A stretch of 64,000 bases of DNA from Planctomycetota bacterium (GCA_016195405.1 JACPZP010000015.1:1-64000), one strand, 5' to 3'. Counted from the stretch's first letter, positions 25,809-35,174 are shown. The notes: generated by a model from the letters alone, not told the origin. Made by a program: numbers and translations.

Positions 25809-26074
25809 GCGAATTTGAGACCTCCGGGCAGAAATCGAGCGCCTCGAGGGTGAATTCATAAGTGCTTGGCAATAAACAGGTTCAGGATTTCGTTTCTCTC
25901 GAGCGGCACGTTTCGCACTGGTACACCCCTGGAATTGTCCCTATAACAAAACCTCGACGAGAAAGGCCCCGGCCGCAAGATCGTGTCATTGGATTGCATT
26001 GCTTGCCAGCGCGCGCGCACCAATATGAGCTGTCCGACATAGGCTCTCCGAATTCTCAATCCGGAGAAAGTCCC

Positions 26075-26548
26075 CTAATCGCGGATGCGAATCATATTGT
26101 AAACCGTCTGGTCCTGATCACGAAAAACCAGCTCGTCGTCGGTCAGCTTGAGGATCGTTTGGATCAACGTTTCTTCCATCCCAGTGGCATTTTTTGTCGT
26201 GAGGAAAATCCTCTTGCCCCTCACTCGGAGTGAAAACTCCTCCGATCCCTTTTTTCCGTGCTCGAAAACCGTGAATACGGCCGATCCGTTCCAGCGACAC
26301 TCAAATCTCGCTCCCTTTTTGTCGCCTTCGATTACCTGCCAGGTTCCGACGAGTTCGCGAGGAACACTCGTCAGACTCGGCACGACGAATCGGAAAACGA
26401 CGAAGCTGGCGGCCGTCGAGCCGGCCAGCAACGCCAGCAAGATCCAGAGCAAGCGCCGACTTCCCCGCCGCGGCTTGACGGCGGACGGCGGCGCAGAGGA
26501 CTTTTGCCCTGCTGTTTCGCTTTGCGTTTCCTCTCTGCCGTTCTTCAT
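26075..26548 (-). CDS. TIGR03066-like membrane-anchored protein, paralogue 3
   Basis: A 157-residue protein: basic, Pro/Arg-rich cytoplasmic start, one transmembrane helix (LLWILLALLAGSTAASFVVF), then the family beta domain (SVPRELVGTWQVIEGDKKG, FECRWNGSAVFTVFEHGKKG, LTDDELVFRDQDQ). It follows the interrupted metallophosphoesterase gene by 33 bp, so it was probably in that operon. Confidence 0.7.
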   Translation of the reverse strand: MKNGREETQSETAGQKSSAPPSAVKPRRGSRRLLWILLALLAGSTAASFVVFRFVVPSLTSVPRELVGTWQVIEGDKKGARFECRWNGSAVFTVFEHGKKGSEEFSLRVRGKRIFLTTKNATGMEETLIQTILKLTDDELVFRDQDQTVYNMIRIRD

Positions 26549-26581
26549 GACATTTCACCAAACACTTTTCTTCGATGCCGC

Positions 26582-27883
26582 TTACTTTGAGGGCTTGAAA
26601 AGCTCCACGGTCTCGAACTGCTTGGCCGACCAAGGGCGGAAGCGATTCAGTGTGAACCTGATCTTTTCTCCGGGTTCGACGTCCACGAGAAGGTAGTTGT
26701 ACTCCTCCTTGGGCGCCTGCCCCTTCCAGTAAAGATCGGGCGGGTAGTCATCAGGGACCTTGATCTTTGTCCGGCCGGGAAGTATTGGGTCCTGTTCGGC
26801 GCCGCCTCCGCCCAGCAAGAAATACTTCACGCCGTCAACGTGGTAGATCTCGGTCGTGTGAACGTGTCCATTGAAGACGATCAGCTCGTCAAAGTCCTTG
26901 GCGTAGGAGGCAATCACCTTGTGGGGATTGCGCGGCTCGGGGATGCCGCCCATGCCCGAACGGGCGAAAACCGGGTTGTGAAAGATGACGAACGCCTTAC
27001 GCATGCCGGCGGTTTTGGCCTCATCCAGCCACTCCTTCAATTGCTTCATCTGCACCTGGTAGACCGGCCGTTCCGCATCCCAGTCCGAGGGCGCACGGTA
27101 GTCATACTTCCCGGTCCACAGGTAGATGAAGCGAACGCCTTTGAAGTCGAACTTGTAGATAAGCCGGTCTGCGGACACGCCGAGCTTCTTTAGGTAGGGA
27201 AGCGTATTCAGCACGCCTTCGATCTTGGGATCGCCCCACACTTCGTGGTTGCCGACGCTCGGAAGAAAGCGGCCCTCGAGGCCGGCTGCCTTCATCTCGT
27301 CGTCCGGCGCCGGCAACTTCGCCAACAAAGTCTCGTTCACCCGCCTCCAGAACGGGCTATCCTGCACCGTGATCCCCTGCTTTCCCCACCACACAATGTC
27401 CCCGGTGCTGACCAGGAACCTGGCCCGCCCCGTCTGGACTTCGCGCGCCAACTCGCGGGCCACCCATTCGCCGCCGCCCAGTCGAAACATTGCGCGGCGG
27501 ACGCCCGGAAGGAGTTTCACGTCCTCGACGGCGGCCTCCGTGACCCAGCCCTTGTCGAGGGTCAAGAAGGCCACCTCGGACTTGGTCATGAACGGCATCT
27601 GGATATGGACCAGCTCTTTGGTGTCCGGGTCGAACGTCAGCTTGACATATTTCTTCACTACCTCTTCCGCTGCTTTCTCTCAGAGGGCGAGCGCAAAAAC
27701 GTCCGCGAGCTGCTTGTGAATTTTGGCCTCCTGGCCCTCCTTGTACGGAACGTACATCATCGTTCGGGAGTCCCCGAACACGGCGAAGGAAAACTTGCCC
27801 TTCTCGTTCTCCTGCGCGCACGCAAAAGCCGGCAGAACGAGAAGCGCGAGCACCGCGACGAATCCAAGCTTCCTCATTCTCAT
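26582..27883 (-). pseudogene. Secreted metallophosphoesterase interrupted by an in-frame TGA
   Basis: The frame starts at 27883 with CAGGAG upstream, a signal peptide and the first metal motif (FAVFGDSRTMMY). It meets TGA at 27680-27682 (codon 68), and then continues in the same frame for 366 codons with STGDIVWWG, PSVGNHEVWGDP, VIFHNPVF and FNGHVHTTEIYHV, the remaining metal-binding blocks of calcineurin-like phosphoesterases. A GTG at 27658 could restart translation, but that product would lack the signal peptide and first motif. No hairpin suited to selenocysteine insertion follows the TGA, and it is not at a catalytic position. Most simply a nonsense mutation or base-call error. Confidence 0.8.
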
Positions 27884-27923
27884 TTGCTGGTACTCCTGCG
27901 AGTTTCATTCTTCTTTTTCTTGC

Positions 27924-28009
27924 GACGCAGAGAACGTAGAGATCGCAGAGAAGAATCAGAGAATGACACGGCCCCGTCTTCTCTGCGTACTCTGCGCCCT
28001 CTGCGTTTC
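27924..28009. repeat. CGCAGAG/CTCTGCG inverted repeat, copy 1
   Basis: A left arm of CGCAGAGAACGTAGAG-type units faces a right arm of CTCTGCGTACTCTGCG-type units across about 20 bases. It lies between the sulfatase C end and the metallophosphoesterase start. Copies of the same style are at 35175-35257 and 41399-41474. Confidence 0.7.
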
Positions 28010-28075
28010 TGACTCTGGGTCAATGCCTCGATCCTTTCCCCAGGGCAGAGAAAGGATCGAGATCGTCCAGCGAAG

Positions 28076-29887
28076 CTAATTACTCGCGAACCCGACCTTG
28101 AACTTCGGCGGGTATTTCTTGAGGACTTCAAAATAGCGGCCCGCTTCCGCCATGACCGGGACCGTCATGGGGATGTGCCGCACGCCGACGCTCACATCCT
28201 GCTGCGGATTGGTCCACAAGTTGACGCAAATCCCACCGCCAGTTTGGGTGACAATCGCGCCGCTGAAGCCGCCGATGTCGCCCCGCTTGAAGATGGCGTC
28301 TTGCAGTTCCGTCGTGAAGATGTACTGGAACTCGTCCACGCGCACCATCGCGAAGTACTGGTTCAGCGTGTAGATGCGGCTGCGCCTACACGATTCGCCG
28401 TCCGTGGCCAGGAAGAAGGATGTTTGATCGATCCCGTCCGTGTAACGATCCTTGGGGAAGAGCTCGTTGAGCTGCGTCCCAGGCTTCCCGGCCATGCCGA
28501 CAAAGGTGGGCAGGATATCGACCTGGTCGAAGATGCCGTCGGAGCAGCGCGGCTGAATCATGTTCTTCCAATAAACGAAGGTGGGCACGCGCACGCCCCC
28601 TTCCCAGCACGAGCCCTTGCCGCCGCGCCAGGGGCTTCGGCCATGCGGCGGGATTTCCATCTCCGGTCCATTGTCGGAGGTCAGGATGATGATCGTGTTG
28701 TCGAGCTGGCCGGTTTCCGTGAGAGCGGCAACTAGCCTGCCGAAGATGTCGTCCACCTCAACCATGCCGTCGCTGTAGACGGTACGCGCCGGCGATTTGC
28801 CGGAGTACTTGTGGTTGGGGTAGTTGTCGAAATGGCAGCCGCGCGTGCAGTGATAGAGGAACCACGGCTGTTTCTCATTGGCCATCTTGCGGATGAACTG
28901 CTCGCCGTAATGGGCCCAGTCCTGATCGAGATCCATGATCGTCTTCAAGTCGATGGTGTACACGTTCTCGACGTCCTTCTTGCCTTTGACGCAATGGACG
29001 TTGTTGTGGTTGAAGCCGAGCTTCTCCATCATCTTGAAGCGCGACGGGCTGAGCGCGACTTCCGGGTTGAAATAGATGTCGCGCCATTCGGTGTACATGT
29101 CGGAGACGCCGAGGAAGCCGTAGTAATCGTCGAAGCCGCAGTTCTGCGGCAGCGACCCCTCGTTCTCACCCATGTGCCACTTGCCGATGCCCTGCGTGTA
29201 GTAGCCGAGCTGTTGCAAGATGGCGGCCAGCGTGGTGATGCCGTCGAGCCCGCCCGGCTCGTTGTACATCGGCGGCCGCAGGATGCCGTGATGGAGCGGA
29301 TTCATGCCGGTCATGATGGAAGCGCGCGAGGGCGAGCAGCTCGGCGTGGAATAGGCCGACCTCAAGATCAAGGCCTCGCGGGCGACCTTGTCCATGTTGG
29401 GAGTTGGGTTGCCGACGGTTTCGCCGCCGCCGTTGAAGCCCGGATCCATCCAGCCCACGTCGTCCATGAGGAACACCAAGAAATTCGGTTTCCTGCCGAA
29501 CTTCTCGTGCGCCTTGGTGAGCTTCGCCTTCGCTTCTTCGAGCTGCTTAGGATGGACGATCACCGGCTCCATGTTCGGCGCGATCTGCGTCGGCTTCATG
29601 TGGATGTACTGGTTGGGGTGATCGTAGCCCGGCGCGTCGGTCGGCCCGGTTGTCGAGCCGCGCGGATTGCCCGGCTTGGGCGTTTGCCATTTTTCGCCGC
29701 CTCCCTGGGCGAGCACGACATTCCGCTGCGGGGTGGTGCAGCATAGCGCCGGGGTGCCGGCGCTGACGTCGGGCGCAGCGGCACGGGCTCCTTGCCATGA
29801 TGGCAGCTTGCCCCAGGCCGCTGCGTAACCGAGCAGCGTACCTAGGCCAAGCATCGCCATGGCCAAAAGGTTCGTTCGGTTGAACAT
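28076..29887 (-). CDS. Secreted arylsulfatase (sulfatase C)
   Basis: A 603-residue sulfatase, shorter than the other three and lacking their C-terminal beta-sandwich. A signal peptide is followed by a ~130-residue linker, then NFLVFLMDDVGWMDPG (metal Asp pair), the maturation motif CSPSR with Cys184 followed by ASIMTGMNPLHHG, GKWHMGENEG, and TSDNGPEMEIPPHG. The sequence type is the large planctomycete arylsulfatase group, distinct from A, B and D. AAGGGAG is 8 nt before the ATG. A REP palindrome separates it from the upstream TIGR03066-like gene. Substrate unknown. Confidence 0.93.
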   Translation of the reverse strand: MFNRTNLLAMAMLGLGTLLGYAAAWGKLPSWQGARAAAPDVSAGTPALCCTTPQRNVVLAQGGGEKWQTPKPGNPRGSTTGPTDAPGYDHPNQYIHMKPTQIAPNMEPVIVHPKQLEEAKAKLTKAHEKFGRKPNFLVFLMDDVGWMDPGFNGGGETVGNPTPNMDKVAREALILRSAYSTPSCSPSRASIMTGMNPLHHGILRPPMYNEPGGLDGITTLAAILQQLGYYTQGIGKWHMGENEGSLPQNCGFDDYYGFLGVSDMYTEWRDIYFNPEVALSPSRFKMMEKLGFNHNNVHCVKGKKDVENVYTIDLKTIMDLDQDWAHYGEQFIRKMANEKQPWFLYHCTRGCHFDNYPNHKYSGKSPARTVYSDGMVEVDDIFGRLVAALTETGQLDNTIIILTSDNGPEMEIPPHGRSPWRGGKGSCWEGGVRVPTFVYWKNMIQPRCSDGIFDQVDILPTFVGMAGKPGTQLNELFPKDRYTDGIDQTSFFLATDGESCRRSRIYTLNQYFAMVRVDEFQYIFTTELQDAIFKRGDIGGFSGAIVTQTGGGICVNLWTNPQQDVSVGVRHIPMTVPVMAEAGRYFEVLKKYPPKFKVGFASN

Positions 29888-29906
29888 GCAGAGTCTCCCT
29901 TCTCAA

Positions 29907-29982
29907 GTAGGTCCGGCGAGCCGAGCCGGACCGGATTTCCCCCAAGGCGCCGCCCAGGTCCCGCTCGGCTCGCGGGACCTAC
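29907..29982. repeat. REP-like palindrome (GTAGGTCCGGCGAGCC family)
   Basis: Same arms as the repeat inside the GH63 gene, here intergenic and with a ~26-bp longer centre. Confidence 0.8.
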
Positions 29983-29986
29983 TGGG

Positions 29987-30460
29987 TCACTCCAGGCGCA
30001 CTAAGTTCAACACCTCACCCCCCTCGAACTCAAGGATCAGCGAATCCGCGGTTAATTCGCGAATCATGATCGGGCTGGTTTTCTCCACCCGTGTCTGCGG
30101 ATTTTTCGACGTAGACAGAATCGTCTTGTCTTTCACGACGACGCGTGTTTTGTGAGAAATGTCCTTCTTCTTGTTCTTCATATGGATTTCCATTTCGCCT
30201 TTTCGAAAGAACTCGAAGGAGGCGCCCTTTTGCGGCCCCTCTTCCACCTCCCAAAATCCAACCAACTCCGGCGGCACCTTATTCCAGATGAAGAATTCAT
30301 AGACGGCCAGCGTGCCGACCCCGGCCAGAACTAGGCAGAGGGTGAGCAAGAGCCAAGTCGCCGGCGATAACATTCCGCGTTCGTGCAGGCCGGATTTGTG
30401 TCCCGCTTGCTTCGACTGTTTGTCCTGTTTCAGCCGTTCCAATCTGGAAGAAAGCTTCAT
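29987..30460 (-). CDS. TIGR03066-like membrane-anchored protein, paralogue 4
   Basis: A 157-residue protein: charged N-terminus (SSRLERLKQDKQSKQ), one transmembrane helix (WLLLTLCLVLAGVGTLAVYEF), and the beta domain KVPPELVGFWEVEEGPQKG, FEFFRKGEMEIHMKN, LTADSLILEFEGGE. It is closest to paralogue 1 (7715-8173), sharing the pattern FxWNKxPxxLVGxWEV. The ATG at 30460 is chosen for the GGAA spacing. It ends the second sulfatase/4-TM/TIGR03066-like cassette. Confidence 0.72.
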   Translation of the reverse strand: MKLSSRLERLKQDKQSKQAGHKSGLHERGMLSPATWLLLTLCLVLAGVGTLAVYEFFIWNKVPPELVGFWEVEEGPQKGASFEFFRKGEMEIHMKNKKKDISHKTRVVVKDKTILSTSKNPQTRVEKTSPIMIRELTADSLILEFEGGEVLNLVRLE

Positions 30461-30496
30461 GGCCATTTCCGGTTCTAGCGACAAGAGTTGCGGTAT

Positions 30497-30874
30497 TCAA
30501 CGGACGGGCCGAAGACAAATTACACACCAAATGGCAAGCACCGCGTGCAAAATGCTCGCCGGCCAAAGCCCTAGGCCCTGCAGCGCCGAAGCAATCCAGC
30601 CATGGAGGAGCAGTATCGGCACCGCAAGGTTATAAATCAACATCCCGGCGATGAGCCCTGATTGCGCGCGACGATCGGCATTCCTTCCCAGCCAGCACGC
30701 GACACCTACAGATATCAAGGCGACGCCCGCGACGCGCGCCACGACGAGCGCTTGCGGCGAAGAGAGTCCTTCGCCAAGCAAGAACTCGACGCTCAACGAA
30801 GGCGCGACCAGCAGCGCGAGACCCGTTCCAATCTCAATCAAGGCTGTCACGATCAGCAGCGCCTTGGTGCTCAC
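30497..30874 (-). CDS. Four-TM integral membrane protein, paralogue 2
   Basis: A 125-residue protein with four hydrophobic helices (ALLIVTALIEIGTGLALLV, ALVVARVAGVALISVGVAC, GLIAGMLIYNLAVPILLL and LWPASILHAVLAIWCVICL). It is homologous to 8276-8719 along its whole length. The GTG at 30874 has TGGAG 8 nt upstream; a GTG at 30940 is possible but less likely. It follows sulfatase D and precedes a TIGR03066-like gene. Function unknown. Confidence 0.72.
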   Translation of the reverse strand: MSTKALLIVTALIEIGTGLALLVAPSLSVEFLLGEGLSSPQALVVARVAGVALISVGVACWLGRNADRRAQSGLIAGMLIYNLAVPILLLHGWIASALQGLGLWPASILHAVLAIWCVICLRPVR

Positions 30875-30991
30875 TCGGTCCGCTCCATTTTCAGCTTTCG
30901 AAAACGGCGTCCCGCGGAAGTTGCTGCCTCCGCGGGACACCTAAAAACCATCGCGCGGAGCGCAATGGCTACCTTAGTTAACGCGTGGCGC

Positions 30992-33481
30992 TCAATCACG
31001 GTCCGGAGGTTTCGGCGTCGGGTGTTGATCGTTGCCTATGTCCACGATAACGCGGCGAATCACTCCTCCCGTGAAGGGGAAATTGCTCCCCATGTAGTCG
31101 AGGCTGACGGCGGAGAGAGTGTCTCTGCCGACCGATAAGCCGTCGCCCGAGAGCGAGTATCCTATGGGGCAGGTAACGGGGATTTCCCCGGCGCCCACAA
31201 CCTTGTCGTTGACATACAACGTAACGGTTCCAGGAGCGCCCTTGCCGATCTTGAAATCGGGTGGACCGGTCTTCTTGAACTCCATGCGCAGCGATAACTT
31301 GCCCGCAGGAACATTCTCTTTGGAGATGACCTTGTACTCCTGGATGGCCACATAATTGTGTGAATACTGGAGTTTCTGGTCCTTGTTGATGAACAAGGAA
31401 AAGCCGCCGAAGGTGCCGCCGTTCGCCAGCAAGACGCCCTGGGCGCCTTCCTTGCCGATTTCGACGTCCGCGGTGATTGAGTGCGAGCGGTTACGGACAT
31501 CGGCCGCGTTGGAGCCGTCGACTTCGCCCGTTCCCGGATAGTAGACGTACTTGTCGCGCGGAGCGGACATTTGCGGCCGAGGGGTAATGAGGCGTAATTG
31601 CAAGGACGAGTCCACCGGGAAGACCTTGTACTTGCTGGCCTGCATGAACCACAGCTGTTTCAGCTGTTCCAGCTTGGCAGGATACTTGGCGGCCACGTCG
31701 TCCGCTTCAGAAAAATCCTCATTAAGATTGAACAGCATCCAAGGCGCCTTATCCATGTACTCGGCGGTGGTGGGTTCTCCCGAAGGCCAGTTCGGGGCGC
31801 CGACGTGGGCCCGCCAGCCGTCGAGCTGAATGGACCGCGAGCCGAGCATCTCGAAATACTGCGCCTCGCGCGGTAACGGGGCCTTCGGATCATCGAAGGT
31901 CTTGGCGAAACTGACCCCCTCAATAGGCGCTTGGGCCGCCCCGTTGATCGACGACGGCATCTTCAGCTTAAGCACGTCCAGGGTGGTCGGCACGAGGTCG
32001 ATGGCATGGATGAACTGATGCCGAATTTCCCCCTTGGCCTTGAACCCCTTGGGCCAGTGGACGATGCACAGGTCGGACGTGCCGCCGCGAGCGACGATCT
32101 GTTTCCACTTGCGGAACGGGGTGTTGGTCGCGAAGGCCCAGCCCCATGAGTAATGACAGTAGGTGCTCGGTCCGCCCCACTCTTTGAGGTGCTTCAGGTT
32201 CAAATCGATCGTTTGCGGCACGTTGTTCAGGAAAAGCATCTCGCTGAATGAGCCGTTGGGCCCTCCCTCGGAGCTGGCGCCATTGTCGGACACGGTAATG
32301 ATCAAGGTGTTGTCGAGTTGGCCGATTTCCTCCAGGAAGGCAACCAACTCGCCGACGTAGTGATCGACGTAGGAAAGGTACGCCGCATAGACTTCCATTT
32401 GGTGCGCGTACAGTTCTTTTTCTTGCTTGGTCAGCTTGGCCCACTCCGGAACGAACTCGTCGCGCGGCGACAGCTTGGTGCCCGGCGGACAGATGCCCAT
32501 CTTAATCTGGTTGGCCAGTGCTTTCTCGCGATAATCGTCCCAGCCGGCGTCGAAGGCGCCCTTGTACTTGGCGATCCAGTCTTGCGGAACGTGGTGCGGA
32601 GCGTGGCAGGCGCCGGGACAGTAGTACAGAAAGAACGGCCGGTCCGGCGCCACCTGTTTTAAGTCGGCAATGAACTCCTTTGCCTTGTCGGTTAAGTCGG
32701 GGACGTTGTGGTATCCTTCCTCCGGCGTTTTCGGCGGCTTGATGAAGTGATTGTCGTAGGTCAGCCACGGATACCACTGGTCGGTGTCGCCGCCCAAGAA
32801 GCCGTAATAGCGATCGAATCCACGGCCGAGCGGCCACCATTTGCGATTGGCGCCCAGACTCATGTCTTCAGCCGGCGTCAGATGCCATTTGCCGATGGCG
32901 AAAGCCGCCCAGCCGAACGGCGTGAGCATTTCCGACAACAAACCGTGAGCGAGGGGCACTCGGCAGTTGTAGCCGGGGTAACCTGTGGACATTTCGGTGA
33001 TGGCCGCCATCGCATTCGAGTGATGGTTGCGGCCGGTCAAGAAACAGGAGCGGCTCGGCGAGCACAGGGCGGTGGTGTGGAAGTTGTTGTAGCGCAAACC
33101 GTTGTTGGCGAGCTTGTCCATGTGCGGAGTCTTGCAGACGGGCGAGCCGTAGCAGCCAAGAGCCGCGAAACCGACGTCGTCGAGCACAATGTACAGAACA
33201 TTCGGCGCGCCCTTGGGCGCGGTGGCTTGCGGCGGCCAGTCGGGGATGGACTCACTTACCGTGCGCCCGATCTTGCCCTTGAAAGGCGGCTCGCCCGGCG
33301 GCGGCGTCACCGGCCCGGTGTCGGTCGTACCCGGCGGCGAGAAGATGCCGCCCGCTTCTTTTTTTTCTTTTTCCTGAGCCGCGGCCGCGTGCCCGGGCAG
33401 GAAGTTCCGGTAGGTCGCAATACCCAGGCCCAGCATAACGCCGAGGCTGACATAAAGACCTACCTCCATTTTCCGTCGCAT
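30992..33481 (-). CDS. Secreted sulfatase with C-terminal beta-sandwich domain (sulfatase D)
   Basis: An 829-residue sulfatase, the close paralogue of sulfatase A. Export signal at residues 8-36; PPGTTDTGPVTPPPGEPPFKG linker as in A; metal motif VLDDVGFAALG; maturation motif CSPSR with Cys140; TGRNHHSNAM; VSDNGASSEGG; C-terminal beta-sandwich (about 640-829). AAGGAG lies 10 nt before the ATG. It leads a cassette with the 4-TM and TIGR03066-like genes. The similarity to A over the full length, including linkers, indicates duplication rather than independent acquisition. Confidence 0.93.
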   Translation of the reverse strand: MRRKMEVGLYVSLGVMLGLGIATYRNFLPGHAAAAQEKEKKEAGGIFSPPGTTDTGPVTPPPGEPPFKGKIGRTVSESIPDWPPQATAPKGAPNVLYIVLDDVGFAALGCYGSPVCKTPHMDKLANNGLRYNNFHTTALCSPSRSCFLTGRNHHSNAMAAITEMSTGYPGYNCRVPLAHGLLSEMLTPFGWAAFAIGKWHLTPAEDMSLGANRKWWPLGRGFDRYYGFLGGDTDQWYPWLTYDNHFIKPPKTPEEGYHNVPDLTDKAKEFIADLKQVAPDRPFFLYYCPGACHAPHHVPQDWIAKYKGAFDAGWDDYREKALANQIKMGICPPGTKLSPRDEFVPEWAKLTKQEKELYAHQMEVYAAYLSYVDHYVGELVAFLEEIGQLDNTLIITVSDNGASSEGGPNGSFSEMLFLNNVPQTIDLNLKHLKEWGGPSTYCHYSWGWAFATNTPFRKWKQIVARGGTSDLCIVHWPKGFKAKGEIRHQFIHAIDLVPTTLDVLKLKMPSSINGAAQAPIEGVSFAKTFDDPKAPLPREAQYFEMLGSRSIQLDGWRAHVGAPNWPSGEPTTAEYMDKAPWMLFNLNEDFSEADDVAAKYPAKLEQLKQLWFMQASKYKVFPVDSSLQLRLITPRPQMSAPRDKYVYYPGTGEVDGSNAADVRNRSHSITADVEIGKEGAQGVLLANGGTFGGFSLFINKDQKLQYSHNYVAIQEYKVISKENVPAGKLSLRMEFKKTGPPDFKIGKGAPGTVTLYVNDKVVGAGEIPVTCPIGYSLSGDGLSVGRDTLSAVSLDYMGSNFPFTGGVIRRVIVDIGNDQHPTPKPPDRD

Positions 33482-33509
33482 GATTCAAGTTCTCCTTGTG
33501 AAATGACTG

Positions 33510-33905
33510 CTAGCGGCGCACGTTGTAGTGATATGCGTAGTTTCCCGTGCGGGAGTTGTAGGCTCCCTGCACGTGCGCCGTGTTGCCGGTATAGGGGTTG
33601 TGGTAGCTTCGACTTTCGGCTTCGGTGCCGGTGCGCGGGTTATACCCTTCCGCTCCCGTGTGGACGCCGCCGGTGTACGGGTTATAGGTCGCGCCTGCGG
33701 CAACATGAGCGCCTGTATTTGGGTTGTAGGCGCTTCGTCCGGCGCCGTAGGCGCCCGTATACGGGTTGTACGCCTCCGTCGCACCGTGGTAGGTGCCCGA
33801 ATACGGGTTGTAGTAGGCCGCTCGCTCGACTTGGGCTTGCGCTGGAGTCAGGCAGAGGAATGCGACCACCGATACCAGCGCGATTTTTCTCAAGTTCATG
33901 CTCAT
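33510..33905 (-). CDS. Secreted YNPYTG-repeat protein
   Basis: A 131-residue protein with a signal peptide (cleavage near AQAQ) and six or more repeats built on Y(N/H)P(Y/N/R)(T/S)G spaced by 11-19 residues, covering the whole mature part. AAAGGAAA precedes the ATG at 33905. The last ~58 residues are nearly identical to the C-terminus of 17925-19427 at protein and DNA level. Regular Tyr/Gly/Asn repeats suggest an extracellular or envelope structural role; no family function is known. Confidence 0.78.
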   Translation of the reverse strand: MSMNLRKIALVSVVAFLCLTPAQAQVERAAYYNPYSGTYHGATEAYNPYTGAYGAGRSAYNPNTGAHVAAGATYNPYTGGVHTGAEGYNPRTGTEAESRSYHNPYTGNTAHVQGAYNSRTGNYAYHYNVRR

Positions 33906-33948
33906 CGTATTTCCTTTCCGCGGAGAACTTTCAGGTAATGGCGCGGGC

Positions 33949-34266
33949 TTACTTCCCCGCCGGCCGGTTGTCGGTTATCTTGATTTCCGCCTGGCCCACC
34001 TGGCTGAGATTCAACGAAGCGCGCATCTTCAACGGCGAGCCGATCGGCGCGTCCTTGTCGGTCGTGTAGAAATAGAGCTTGTTGGTCGCGTTGTCGGTGA
34101 CCAGCAGGTTGTGGCCGTGGGTTTCGATCACCGTATAGTGCGGACCGGACGACTTATCGCCTCCGCCGCCGAACGCGGGCTGGCCATTGCCTTGCCACAT
34201 CGTCAGCGCCGCGCCGAACACGAGCGCCAACAAAACGAACAAACCGCCTTGCCACATCTTCTTCAT
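33949..34266 (-). CDS. Small secreted protein of unknown function
   Basis: A 105-residue protein: signal or anchor (MWQGGLFVLLALVFGAALTMW), Gly-rich linker, then a small beta domain (HYTVIETHGHNLLVTDNATN, LYFYTTDKD, MRASLNLSQVGQAEIKI). The ATG at 34266 follows AGGGAG. It lies downstream of the DUF4239 gene in the same direction. Family not recognised. Confidence 0.65.
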   Translation of the reverse strand: MKKMWQGGLFVLLALVFGAALTMWQGNGQPAFGGGGDKSSGPHYTVIETHGHNLLVTDNATNKLYFYTTDKDAPIGSPLKMRASLNLSQVGQAEIKITDNRPAGK

Positions 34267-34348
34267 CGGATTACTCCCTTGGAAAAACGTCGGGCTCGCC
34301 TCCCCACACTGGGGCGGCCGCACCCGCTTAACGAACTTCTTGCTCGGA

Positions 34349-34369
34349 GGACGGATTTGCAATCCGTCC
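34349..34369. repeat. Perfect palindrome GGACGGATT-TGC-AATCCGTCC
   Basis: A 9-bp stem with a 3-nt loop between two genes; similar in design to the palindrome embedded in the beta-helix gene at 46555-46581. Confidence 0.7.
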
Positions 34370-34375
34370 CACTTG

Positions 34376-35131
34376 CTAATGGCCTAGCTGCGCAAGAGTG
34401 TTGCGCATCGGCGCACTGGAAATCTGAATGAACCCGTCGAAGGGCCGATCGAGCTCAAGGATCAAGAAAATCGCGCCTGCGACCGACAGCGCACAAAGCA
34501 GAAGCGTGGCGAGCACCGTGGTGTTCGCGGGCGCAAACATGCCGAAGCTGGCGAAAATAAGCGTGAGCCAAAAGACCACTACGACCAGAAAAGCCGTGGA
34601 AATCGCGCTGCCGGCCTGCTGAAAAAGCAGCCAAGCCGTCTGGGAAATGTCCATGGCGACGCTCGTAGCCTGTGTCTGAAGCGTGCGTTGCGCTTCGTTC
34701 TTAGGAGAAAGCTCGTGTATTTTCTCGAACATGATTTCCCCGCTGGCGGCCCTGGGGTCGAACTGACCCCCGCGCGATGAATCCTCAGGCCAAATGCGCG
34801 CGAGTACGCGCGCCACCGAGTCGCGGAGCGCGGCACGCGCTTCCTTCGTTTCGGGCCCATAGCGAGTCAGGACGCGATCCAGCACGATCACCTTGGCCGT
34901 CATCTGCGTCAGCTCGCTTTTCTGCGTGTCGTAGGAACCCTTTGCCGAAGCAACCATGAGGCCCAAAACGAGCGCGCCCATCGTGCCGATGAGACCGATT
35001 CCAAGCTTGATGGTCTCCTTGGCCTCCGCGCTCAAATGATGGTCCGGCAAAGCGCGGCGAAGCCAAAGACCCAGCAGCGCGCCGCCGAATAGGAATGCGA
35101 ACACGATTCCGCTGATGGCGATGGAACTCAT
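34376..35131 (-). CDS. DUF4239 membrane protein
   Basis: A 251-residue integral membrane protein of the DUF4239 (bestrophin-like) group. Two helices lie at the N-terminus (AISGIVFAFLFGGALLGLWL; LGIGLIGTMGALVLGLMVA), followed by a cytoplasmic helical region and two helices at the C-terminus (STAFLVVVVFWLTLIFASFGMF; ATLLLCALSVAGAIFLIL). The conserved GTMGALVLGLMVASAKGSYD block is visible. Biological role not known. Its leader and first codons are duplicated inside 17925-19427. Confidence 0.8.
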   Translation of the reverse strand: MSSIAISGIVFAFLFGGALLGLWLRRALPDHHLSAEAKETIKLGIGLIGTMGALVLGLMVASAKGSYDTQKSELTQMTAKVIVLDRVLTRYGPETKEARAALRDSVARVLARIWPEDSSRGGQFDPRAASGEIMFEKIHELSPKNEAQRTLQTQATSVAMDISQTAWLLFQQAGSAISTAFLVVVVFWLTLIFASFGMFAPANTTVLATLLLCALSVAGAIFLILELDRPFDGFIQISSAPMRNTLAQLGH

Positions 35132-35174
35132 GGCGCTCTTTTGGACTCCTTCGAATCCTTCGGCGGCGAAAACT

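Noticed and set aside
27680-27682. Selenocysteine in the metallophosphoesterase
   Set aside because: The TGA is not at a redox or metal site and no suitable hairpin follows; a nonsense change is simpler.
27924-28009. CRISPR-like array
   Set aside because: Units are short, inverted rather than direct, and there are no regular spacers or cas genes.
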